23,730 nucleotides of DNA, taken from assembly GCA_023436425.1 (NCBI GenBank), contig JAEZJD010000152.1:1-23730 (forward strand). The letters are read 5' to 3'. Every line of letters begins with the position of its first letter. Position 1 is the first letter of the stretch. Made by a program: the position numbers and the translations under genes. The notes under the pieces are model-generated. The model was not told where the DNA came from, did no database searches, and saw only the letters and a program-made list of their open reading frames with translations. This document shows positions 16,188-22,298 of this stretch, in pieces. The DNA is from Bacteroidota bacterium (GTDB taxonomy: Bacteria > Bacteroidota > Bacteroidia > Chitinophagales > Chitinophagaceae).

Positions 16188-16290
16188 ACATAACCAGTTC
16201 AAGTAAACCATTTTAACATGGTGAACCAGATGCTAGGTCAGTATCAAAAAAACGGTTATCTCACATTTAAATCTTGTAGGGATAAGCTAT

Positions 16291-16323
16291 TGCTACTCAA
16301 ATGGTTTTAAATTCTGAGTAGCA
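16291..16323. repeat. Small inverted repeat
   Basis: TGCTACTCA (16291-16299) and TGAGTAGCA (16315-16323) are perfect reverse complements separated by 15 AT-rich bases. It lies in the non-coding spacer between the RepA-like gene and the convergent membrane-protein gene. No T run follows on either strand. Confidence 0.55.
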
Positions 16324-16425
16324 CCTGTTATTCAACCATTCATTACTTTTCACATGAAAACAGTTTGGAAAGAGAAAGAGCGCCCGTAACATACGTCCAC
16401 TCACAACGAAAATCATAAATAGCCT

Positions 16426-17025
16426 TTAATCTGTTTCAGGAAAGTAATACGATTGCATCAAAATGTAATCAGCCACAGTTCTCGTAAGTAGTAGAATAAA
16501 AAGCACCCACATTACGTTAATTGAAATATTTCCATCGTATACATAGATGAAAATGCCCGCTATTAAGGTTAGAAAATTGACGGCTGCCCAAGATATTGTG
16601 CTTGGTCTTCTGTGTCTATAATTTATCAAGTGGGACATTAGCGCCCAAAATATGTCTACTGCCAAAGCAATTCCTAAGACTATGAAGCTTTCTTTACCTA
16701 ATTTTAGGAAGCTGGCAAACAAGAATAGAAGTGAAGCAATAATGCAGAAAAAAAAGAAATCTAGCAGCAAGCCTATTTTGCTGTAATCAGTTGACTTTTC
16801 TGTGTAGGTAACATCTAAATGCCTGTTCATTCCTTGGTAAAAGGGCACCACAATTAAAAAGAAAGACAATAAAGCGGGTGCTGTTCTATGAAAACTCTCA
16901 ATCATTTCACTCCAATTGGAGCCAGAAAACACCTCTTGAACAGTTCTTCCAATCGCTAAAGCGATTATAACTGCATAAACTTTCTGTAGGCTATCAACTG
17001 AACGTTCTAACGGTCTATTTGCCAT
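16426..17025 (-). CDS. Multi-pass membrane protein, partner of the DUF4406 gene
   Basis: I do not recognise a named family. The 199-residue protein has about six hydrophobic helices (VYAVIIALAIG, LLSFFLIVVPF, LLLDFFFFCIIASLLFLFASF, FIVLGIALAVDIFWALM, AVNFLTLIAGIFIYVY and WVLFILLLTRTVADYIL) with short loops and no large soluble domain. Its ATG overlaps the end of the DUF4406 gene by 11 bases on the same strand, so the two are almost certainly co-translated and may work as a pair. A pore or membrane-damaging effector linked to a nucleotide-handling partner is one idea, but the sequence gives no direct evidence of function. Confidence 0.75.
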   Translation of the reverse strand: MANRPLERSVDSLQKVYAVIIALAIGRTVQEVFSGSNWSEMIESFHRTAPALLSFFLIVVPFYQGMNRHLDVTYTEKSTDYSKIGLLLDFFFFCIIASLLFLFASFLKLGKESFIVLGIALAVDIFWALMSHLINYRHRRPSTISWAAVNFLTLIAGIFIYVYDGNISINVMWVLFILLLTRTVADYILMQSYYFPETD

Positions 17026-17338
17026 AAAACATTTTTAATTCTTCCTGAGAATAGAACACAGGGAGTTTCAAACGCTGGGCAAGCTCTACTTCTTTGTCTG
17101 CTCCCGCGGATGCACCAGGTAATCGCAATAAACAATTACAAGATGGCAAAAAGGTGTTATCCAAGTCTAGCCAAAACTCATATGGGCGCGGAAATATTAA
17201 ATGCCAGAAATGAGTCAAATGGGGGACGTAAGGAGCAAACCCGCAATCCGCCAAGTTGTTCGCCACTTCAAGTGCCGTTCTAACATTAATAGCTGTGTCC
17301 CCATTAGTATACGGACCCGCAACATATACTTTAATCAT
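17015..17338 (-). CDS. DUF4406, nucleoside 2-deoxyribosyltransferase-like protein
   Basis: A 107-residue protein of the DUF4406/nucleoside deoxyribosyltransferase-like fold, related to families that bind or cleave nucleotide N-glycosidic bonds. The family pattern is clear: IKVYVAGPYTNGD at the N-terminus, FAPYVPHLTHFWH and WLDLDNTFLPSCNCLLRLPG in the middle, and SAGADKEVELA with the presumed catalytic Glu, then LPVFYS. I start at the ATG at 17338, where the family normally begins; the frame allows 8 more residues to 17362. The end overlaps the membrane-protein gene by 11 bases. Such proteins are frequent in phages and mobile elements; the substrate is unknown. Confidence 0.82.
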   Translation of the reverse strand: MIKVYVAGPYTNGDTAINVRTALEVANNLADCGFAPYVPHLTHFWHLIFPRPYEFWLDLDNTFLPSCNCLLRLPGASAGADKEVELAQRLKLPVFYSQEELKMFYGK

Positions 17339-17553
17339 ATTTGAATCTAACATTTCTGTCAATGCAATTGTAATAATGGCGTTTTACTAAACCAACGGGC
17401 TAAGTGTCTGTTTGAAAAACTACACTACCATTTACCTTCTAGCACCGAATCTCTCTCTATTGTTACCCCTCTACCTTCTCTGCCACATATATCAGTTTTT
17501 TGATTTGTAGCCCCACTTGTCATTCGTAACCAGCCTTCAGTTCACGTTGGACT

Positions 17554-17591
17554 TCTGATGAAGCAAGCTTTTCATCAGATGGTTTTTTTCG
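17554..17591 (+). terminator. Plus-strand terminator with no coding gene in front
   Basis: TCTGATGAA (17554-17562) pairs perfectly with TTCATCAGA (17571-17579) over the loop GCAAGCTT, followed by TGGTTTTTTT. No plus-strand open frame precedes it back to 17363, so it may end a small RNA or be the remainder of a lost gene. The rest of the spacer 17363-17647 shows nothing I can name. Confidence 0.6.
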
Positions 17592-17647
17592 GAAAAAATT
17601 GAACATAAAAAAACGTCTTTTGTTATTTGGATTTAAAAAAGGAAGGT

Positions 17648-17905
17648 TCAAGAGTTCAGAAGCCTTACCACATCTACTTCATGAGCATACAATTCAAGCA
17701 ACTCTGTTGTCTTGAAAGGTCTAAACCGTCTGATTACATTGTACTCTTTATGATAAAATACTTCTACGTAAAAAGATTCTGTTGAATTAATTTGATAAAG
17801 AAGGATTTTATGTTCGTCGTCTTCTCTTGTGCCAATGTGAACTCCATCCCAAATAGCTTCGGCTTGTTCCATTTCATCGGCAGCAATAAATTGGTAGAGT
17901 GTCAT
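17648..17905 (-). CDS. Hypothetical protein, 85 aa
   Basis: A small acidic soluble protein, likely alpha-beta, without signal peptide: MTLYQFIAADEMEQAEAIWD, then HKILLYQINSTESFYVEVFYHKE, then a helical end. I recognise the general type as a common small hypothetical of Bacteroidota but cannot name a domain. The gene runs opposite to its neighbours on the right. Its 5' end is 93 bases from the first 95-bp repeat, so if the repeats are cassette borders, this gene would belong to the preceding cassette in reverse orientation. Confidence 0.65.
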   Translation of the reverse strand: MTLYQFIAADEMEQAEAIWDGVHIGTREDDEHKILLYQINSTESFYVEVFYHKEYNVIRRFRPFKTTELLELYAHEVDVVRLLNS

Positions 17906-17998
17906 ACAGAATTAAGGTAGGGAAAATTTCGAAACACACAATTTCCGGAGAGCTGGAAAATATCGCGAGAGTTCCGACCCAAGCCCGAACCACACACT

Positions 17999-18093
17999 AA
18001 CTCATTACATCAGTTTTGCGAAGGTTTCTTGTACATCCACCATCATTGCACCACTTTTGTAAAATGATTCACGTAATGAACGGCTAATGAGTT
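17999..18093 (+). repeat. attC-like repeat 1 (95 bp)
   Basis: The ends CTAACTCATTA (17997-18007) and TAATGAGTTAG (18085-18095) are exact reverse complements over 11 bp. Inside, GTT (18013-18015) faces AAC (18079-18081) across unpaired stretches. This gives the order AAC, 11 bases, GTT, variable centre, AAC, 9 bases, GTT that corresponds to R''-L''-L'-R' of integron attC sites. The left end (with GTTTT and GAAGGT) and the right end (ATGAACGGCTAATGAGTT) are shared with the two other copies, while the middle 45 bases differ. Confidence 0.75.
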
Positions 18094-18180
18094 AGTATGA
18101 GAGTTTTTTGTACTTTTTGTTGTATGAAATTCGACTTCTTCGAATAAGTTTTTGAAACCGGTTTTAAATAGAAGGAAAGA

Positions 18181-18831
18181 ATGGGTCCAAAAGAAATGAC
18201 AATTACTATTCTAAAGCATAATTCACCGCGTATTTGTAGATGGCTTCCAATTTCTGTTCGAGAAATCTTAAGCACTCGACTGCCTTTCTGTGTATACCCA
18301 AGTTTAGATAGCATCCTTTGTCCGTGGCTGATATTGGGTACCTCAAATGATTTACTTTGTCTTGGATTTTTGAAGCTTTTAGATTCAGAAGCAGAAATGC
18401 AGGTCCAAAAGACTGCACCTTCTCGCGGTAGGCAGACAATCCAATTGTTGAAAGCATGGTTGCAACTTCTGATAGGTGAAAAAGCTCAAATAGAAATTGA
18501 TGAAACCGTTGACTATTTTTTGTGTGACGATACTGTAGCAAAGGCCCTTAAGTTTCCCTTTGACTTCGCTTTGGGAAACTACTATCATATGCCGTTTGCA
18601 ACAAGATTACTTGAAGACTTCGCAGACCATTTAAAAAAGCGAAATGCATCTCAAACTGTAACTTGCTTAACAGAAGAAGAACTACCTTACCCAATTGACT
18701 ATCTAAAGAAGACCGCGTTGTTCATAGAAAACTGGTACAAAGAATGGGGTTATGATATCTACGGAACTGCAATATTTAGTCAATTGGTCACTTTTTATAC
18801 ATTATTACCCCGAATTGAAAAGCCACGATAA
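18181..18831 (+). CDS. Unknown protein of the first cassette, 216 aa
   Basis: I do not recognise this family. The protein is soluble, with no clear membrane helix. Its N-terminal third (residues 1-60) is Cys-rich, and a predicted helical region follows (TIQLLKAWLQLLIGEKA, then ATRLLEDFADHLKKRN). The ATG at 18181 is preceded by a purine-rich AGAAGGAAAGA that can serve as a ribosome site. It begins 88 bases after the end of repeat 1 and lies 98 bases before the MltR-like gene. A 111-residue reverse frame overlaps its start (18206-18541) but has no protein-like pattern. Its presence between two attC-like repeats suggests a cassette gene. Confidence 0.7.
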   Translation: MGPKEMTITILKHNSPRICRWLPISVREILSTRLPFCVYPSLDSILCPWLILGTSNDLLCLGFLKLLDSEAEMQVQKTAPSRGRQTIQLLKAWLQLLIGEKAQIEIDETVDYFLCDDTVAKALKFPFDFALGNYYHMPFATRLLEDFADHLKKRNASQTVTCLTEEELPYPIDYLKKTALFIENWYKEWGYDIYGTAIFSQLVTFYTLLPRIEKPR

Positions 18832-18929
18832 CAAGTAAATAATACCTTAGTAATTAAGGTGAGCAATATGCTACCGTTGTAAAATCAGCATTCCTTTAAT
18901 TGTTTCGTTTTTGTACTTAGCCAATACAG

Positions 18930-19589
18930 ATGGAAGAAAATAACTTGAATAAAAACAAGAATACTGCAGTTACTTCATGCTTTTCTCAACCATTTTTGGA
19001 TTTTCATCACATGCAGGCGTGGAATCGAGAAGTACCAGACCTTTTTAGGAGGGCAGAAGAAAGCGGAGATGACCGCTCGTTAGCCTTAATCACTGCTCTC
19101 CTTCTTGAATATCATATCGACAGACTTCTCCATGCATTTTTACCAAGATATCAAATATTGTTAGATAGGTCTGAAACTACTTTTTCATTGAAAGCAGATA
19201 TGTTGAAGGCATTGGCATTTGTCCCGCCTGAAATACTTAGATGCGTAGATGTATTGAGAAAAATCAGAAACGACTTCGCACATGACTTGAACATGGAAGA
19301 TTTTGAAAAAATTTCCAAAGGCAGGAAAGTTGTTCTGAAACAATTAAATCAATATTTCACAAAGGAATACGATAATACTTCTTCTGCTAAAAAGGATTTT
19401 AAAAGGATTGCTTACATCGCTATTATACAGCTTAGAATGTACGAGCCTAACGTGAAAATCCTAAGAGAAAAAATACAAGACCCGGACTTCATTTCGGAAT
19501 TAGGTAATGCCGCTTTTTCTCGGCTTCAAGAGCTATTTGCCGAACTCGCAGACAAAACTGATAATAGCGCTTCTAAAACTACTCCATAA
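18930..19589 (+). CDS. MltR/HEPN-like protein
   Basis: A 219-residue helical protein. Residues about 30-125 resemble the MltR (mannitol repressor-like) family: a helix with DLFRRAEESGDDRSLALI, a FSLKADMLKAL segment, and the conserved IRNDFAHD. The stretch Arg113-Asn-Asp-Phe-Ala-His118 also fits the Rx4-6H signature of HEPN ribonucleases and toxins, with which MltR-type proteins are related. An RNA-cleaving or regulatory role is possible. No mannitol operon is nearby, so a mannitol-repressor function is unlikely. The gene ends 44 bases before repeat 2, as cassette genes usually do. No partner antitoxin is obvious; the preceding unknown gene is a candidate. Confidence 0.72.
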   Translation: MEENNLNKNKNTAVTSCFSQPFLDFHHMQAWNREVPDLFRRAEESGDDRSLALITALLLEYHIDRLLHAFLPRYQILLDRSETTFSLKADMLKALAFVPPEILRCVDVLRKIRNDFAHDLNMEDFEKISKGRKVVLKQLNQYFTKEYDNTSSAKKDFKRIAYIAIIQLRMYEPNVKILREKIQDPDFISELGNAAFSRLQELFAELADKTDNSASKTTP

Positions 19590-19633
19590 ATCGATTGGTA
19601 ACCGTTTGTTGCATCAAACTCGAACCACAAATG

Positions 19634-19728
19634 AACTCATTACAATCAGTTTTACGAAGGTCTATTGTGCGTCTACCATCATTGAATCATCTTTATTAAA
19701 TATGCACGTAATGAACGGCTAATGAGTT
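19634..19728 (+). repeat. attC-like repeat 2 (95 bp)
   Basis: Same length and arrangement as repeat 1: AACTCATTA (19634-19642) against TAATGAGTT (19720-19728), with GTT (19649-19651) and AAC (19714-19716) inside. The right-hand 22 bases from CGTAATGAAC to GAGTT are identical to repeat 1, while the centre differs. Outside the final GTT it continues TGTATT, against AGTATG in the other two copies. Confidence 0.75.
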
Positions 19729-19732
19729 TGTA

Positions 19733-19764
19733 TTTGCATTTATAGAGTAATTCGCCTATTTTTC
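19733..19764 (+). promoter_or_regulatory. Possible promoter inside the second cassette
   Basis: TTTG (19733-19736), a spacer of 20 bases and TATTTTTC (19757-19764) agree with the Bacteroidota promoter pattern in spacing and in 7 of 8 bases of the downstream box. It starts immediately after repeat 2 and ends 14 bases before the start of the PH-domain gene, so the cassette could be expressed on its own. Confidence 0.35.
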
Positions 19765-19778
19765 TTGAACCAAAACTG

Positions 19779-20381
19779 ATGCAAATGATAACCGCATTGA
19801 AGCACAACGAAAACATAATGCATAAGAGTACCCTGCATGGAATCAACTATGTTGCGCCTATAATTGTAGCCTTAGCTGGAACATTGTGGTCCTATGCTGC
19901 TATGACCGTCGGCGGTTCAACTTTCAGCATCGGCGTAGGAGTGGTTCTGTTGTCCTATGCCATCTATTCAATATTGAACATCCATTCTTACTCCATGTAC
20001 GTAACGAACTTGAGAGTGATTATCGAACATGGGGTCATATCTAAGAACTGCAAAGAAATGCCGATTGAAAAACTTCAAAACGTCAGCTACTCTGTTTCTT
20101 TACTTGGTAGTTTATTGGGGTACGGCAAATTGACAATTGACAGTGCAGCAACGAAGGGAGAAATAAAGCTGACAGTTGAAAAGCCGAAATTATTAAAGGA
20201 GCAAGTTTCCAACTCTTTTCAAAGGCGCAATTCTTTCGACAATACTCTTTTTGGAGATGAGCCGACCCGCAAAAGCGATATTTACGAGGAGCTTGAAAAA
20301 CTCGATACGCTGCGGAATAAGGGAATAATAACTGAAGATGAGTTCTCAGATTCAAAGCGCAGATTGTTAGCAAAGGTTTGA
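19779..20381 (+). CDS. PH-domain (bPH2/DUF304-like) membrane protein with SHOCT tail
   Basis: A 200-residue protein. Two hydrophobic helices (about residues 25-45 and 48-68: VAPIIVALAGTLWSYAAM, then VGVVLLSYAIYSILNI) are followed by a bacterial PH-like domain: YVTNLRVIIEHGVISKNCKE, then IEKLQNVSYSVSLLGSLLGYG and LTIDSAATKG, as in YdbS/YdbT proteins. The last 35 residues form a SHOCT motif (LEKLDTLRNKGIITEDEF), a short helical pair often found at the ends of such proteins. It probably sits at the inner membrane; the function is unknown. The gene fills one cassette almost exactly: 50 bases after repeat 2 and 42 bases before repeat 3. An ATG two codons downstream (19785) is an alternative start. 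Confidence 0.82.
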   Translation: MQMITALKHNENIMHKSTLHGINYVAPIIVALAGTLWSYAAMTVGGSTFSIGVGVVLLSYAIYSILNIHSYSMYVTNLRVIIEHGVISKNCKEMPIEKLQNVSYSVSLLGSLLGYGKLTIDSAATKGEIKLTVEKPKLLKEQVSNSFQRRNSFDNTLFGDEPTRKSDIYEELEKLDTLRNKGIITEDEFSDSKRRLLAKV

Positions 20382-20423
20382 ACCACTGTTTTAGGCTACG
20401 CAAATTAGCCCCAACCGCACAAA

Positions 20424-20518
20424 AACTCATTACATTGGTTTTAAGAAGGTCCAGGTGAGTTGACCATGAATTACACCAACTTCGAAAAAAGATGCCGGAG
20501 ATGAACGGCTAATGAGTT
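20424..20518 (+). repeat. attC-like repeat 3 (95 bp)
   Basis: AACTCATTA (20424-20432) pairs with TAATGAGTT (20510-20518); GTT (20438-20440) and AAC (20504-20506) lie inside, in the same positions as in the two other copies. The right end ATGAACGGCTAATGAGTT is identical in all three. The centre (CCAGGTGAGTTGACC onward) is different from the others. No further copy is found up to 23730. Confidence 0.75.
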
Positions 20519-20610
20519 AGTATGACATAAATTAATGAAATACTTTACTGCAGTTAAGGAGATTGAGTTTCGCCGCAGCAACATATATTCGAACAATTAA
20601 CAACTGTAAT

Positions 20611-21477
20611 ATGGCGGACACACTACATTATTCGAAATCAGAAAAAATTTCACTTAAAAAGCATTTCAATGAGAAGTGGCTGCAAGACAGAATTGAAGAA
20701 GACCCAACAATTATAGGACTTGGAGAACTGGACATAATCCATCGCGAACGGAAACAATCAAGCGGCGGAAGGATTGATTTCTTGTTTTTGAATAATGAAA
20801 CAGGTACAATGTATGAAACAGAAATAATGCTGGGCGATACTGACGAGAGTCACATAATAAGAACTATTGAATACTGGGATATTGAAAAAAGACGTTTTCC
20901 TACTAAAGAGCATAGAGCAGTAATCATCGCAGAAGAAATCACTAACCGTTTTTTCAATGTCATTGCATTGATGAATCGAGCAATCCCAATTATTGCCATT
21001 CAGTTGAACGCGTTAAAGATTGACGAAAAAATAATTTTAAACTTTACCACAGTGCTTGACATTTATGAAGAACCTGAGGATGAAGAAAAACTTGGCGGCG
21101 AAGAAGTAAGTCGCCCATACTGGATTAAAAAAACAAATCCCAAGTCTCTTGCAATAATGGACGAAATGATAAAGCTGGCGCAAGAAACTTATCCTTCTTC
21201 AAGAGTGACCTATAACAAACATCATATTGCGTTGGGAACTACAAGACAAAATTATATGTGGTTCCACCCCAGAAAGTCCCCTCATTACTGCCACTTTGAA
21301 ATTAAGGTAGGTAAGGAAAATATGGATGAAGCAAAAGCAATATTTGATGAACTCGGAATATCGTATACACCAAGAAAGGAAGACAAACTTGCCATTTCCA
21401 TTCAAGGTGATGATTTAAAAAAACACAATGATAAAATTCACCAGTTGATTAAAGATTCTATTGAATTATATTCTTAA
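20611..21477 (+). CDS. PD-(D/E)XK nuclease-like protein, degenerate
   Basis: A 288-residue protein of a family I know only as hypothetical, with a restriction-nuclease-like core. The core shows GGRIDFLFL with Asp56, then MYETEIMLG, where the (D/E)xK triad reads Glu69-Thr-Glu71 and lacks the lysine. DESHIIRTIEYWDIEKRRFP follows and is conserved in relatives I recall. A second domain of about 120 residues follows after residue 165. I start at the ATG at 20611; the TTG start at 20563 would add 16 residues of unlikely sequence although AAGGAGA precedes it. The gene begins 92 bases after repeat 3 and is followed by a NucS-type nuclease in the same direction. Without the lysine it may bind DNA but not cut it, or another residue may replace it. 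Confidence 0.7.
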   Translation: MADTLHYSKSEKISLKKHFNEKWLQDRIEEDPTIIGLGELDIIHRERKQSSGGRIDFLFLNNETGTMYETEIMLGDTDESHIIRTIEYWDIEKRRFPTKEHRAVIIAEEITNRFFNVIALMNRAIPIIAIQLNALKIDEKIILNFTTVLDIYEEPEDEEKLGGEEVSRPYWIKKTNPKSLAIMDEMIKLAQETYPSSRVTYNKHHIALGTTRQNYMWFHPRKSPHYCHFEIKVGKENMDEAKAIFDELGISYTPRKEDKLAISIQGDDLKKHNDKIHQLIKDSIELYS

Positions 21478-21555
21478 ATCGAAAGACTTTTTTTTGCAAT
21501 CACTGCGGAACGATTAATTGATTTCTTTTTGTATCAAAGGTGTTTGTAAGTGCTT

Positions 21556-22176
21556 ATGAAACGCTATAACTCCATAAAGCAACTTGTCATAGATGAAACA
21601 ATCTCTCATGGCAAAATACCTTCGTTCGAGGTTTTAACTAGGTTGGTGTTGGAATATTTCCCAAATAGTAAATGGAAAGAAAGTCATTACAATTGGTATC
21701 GCTCACAAATTAAAACGGGAAAAATTGAGCTGACAGAACTCGCAGAGAGAAGCGAATTACCCGAAAGTGAAACCGGAGAAGACCAAAGTGTGACAGAATT
21801 TGCTGTTTCTATTGAAAAGGACTTACAGGTTTATCTATCGAATCGATTAACAGACATAGAGGAAGGACTGACACTTGTCAGCCGAGAATACAAAACGGAA
21901 GCTGGATTGATAGATTTACTGTGCAAGGATAAAAACGGTGACTACTTAATCATAGAAACAAAAGCAGGAGTTGGAAAGGATGGGGCATTAGGACAGCTGC
22001 TGGGATACATTGGTGCTTTGAAGGATACTGGCATAAGGGAAAACATTAGGGGAATGTTGGTTGCATCCGGCTTTGAACAACGAGTTGTGTATGCATGCAA
22101 AGTATTAGGGAATGTGACTCTCGTGAAGTATAACTTGAGCTTTAAGTTTGAAAAAATAGCTAAAGAAACCAATTAA
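21556..22176 (+). CDS. NucS/DUF91-type PD-(D/E)XK nuclease
   Basis: A 206-residue protein. Residues about 1-60 look like a small helical DNA-binding domain (PSFEVLTRLVLEYFPNSKW, then SHYNWYRSQIKTGKI). Residues about 80-195 form the endonuclease NucS-type catalytic fold. Its residues are all present: Glu115 and Asp120 in EAGLID, Glu134 and Lys136 in LIIETKAG, and the QLLGYIG helix that follows, as in archaeal and actinobacterial NucS. NucS acts on mismatched or branched DNA, but the short N-terminal domain differs, so a restriction or defence nuclease is more likely. GTG at 21550 would add two residues. It lies between the degenerate nuclease and the methyltransferase gene on the same strand. 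Confidence 0.85.
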   Translation: MKRYNSIKQLVIDETISHGKIPSFEVLTRLVLEYFPNSKWKESHYNWYRSQIKTGKIELTELAERSELPESETGEDQSVTEFAVSIEKDLQVYLSNRLTDIEEGLTLVSREYKTEAGLIDLLCKDKNGDYLIIETKAGVGKDGALGQLLGYIGALKDTGIRENIRGMLVASGFEQRVVYACKVLGNVTLVKYNLSFKFEKIAKETN

Positions 22177-22298
22177 AGGCTACAATCCCATTTGAAAGTT
22201 GCGCAATACAAGTTCATTAGCACATACGAACCGAGAAATAATCCAGGAAAAGCCAATTATACGTTTTGCTAAATAAATTAGGATTTGTAATTTTGGGC

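Noticed and set aside
16218..16310. 30-codon plus-strand frame starting MVNQMLGQYQKN
   Set aside because: It is very short, runs into the small inverted repeat and has no recognisable pattern or clear start signal.
17392..17415. A fourth, degenerate repeat end (AACGGGCTAAGTG)
   Set aside because: Only about a dozen bases resemble the conserved right end, the GTT spacing is wrong, and the matching left end would fall inside the DUF4406 gene.
18206..18541. 111-residue reverse frame inside the first cassette
   Set aside because: It is fully antisense to the 216-residue frame, which has a ribosome-site-like leader and fits the orientation of the neighbouring genes.
18930..19589. Mannitol operon repressor
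   Set aside because: The resemblance to MltR is at family level only; no mannitol genes are near and the setting is a mobile cassette array.
17999..20518. CRISPR array made of the three repeats
   Set aside because: The repeats are 95 bp, have variable centres, and are separated by whole genes of 0.7-1.6 kb; there are no short regular spacers and no cas genes.
20563..20610. TTG start for the degenerate nuclease, preceded by AAGGAGA
   Set aside because: The purine block is only one base from the TTG, too close to serve as a ribosome site. The added residues do not resemble a domain, and Bacteroidota rarely rely on Shine-Dalgarno sequences.
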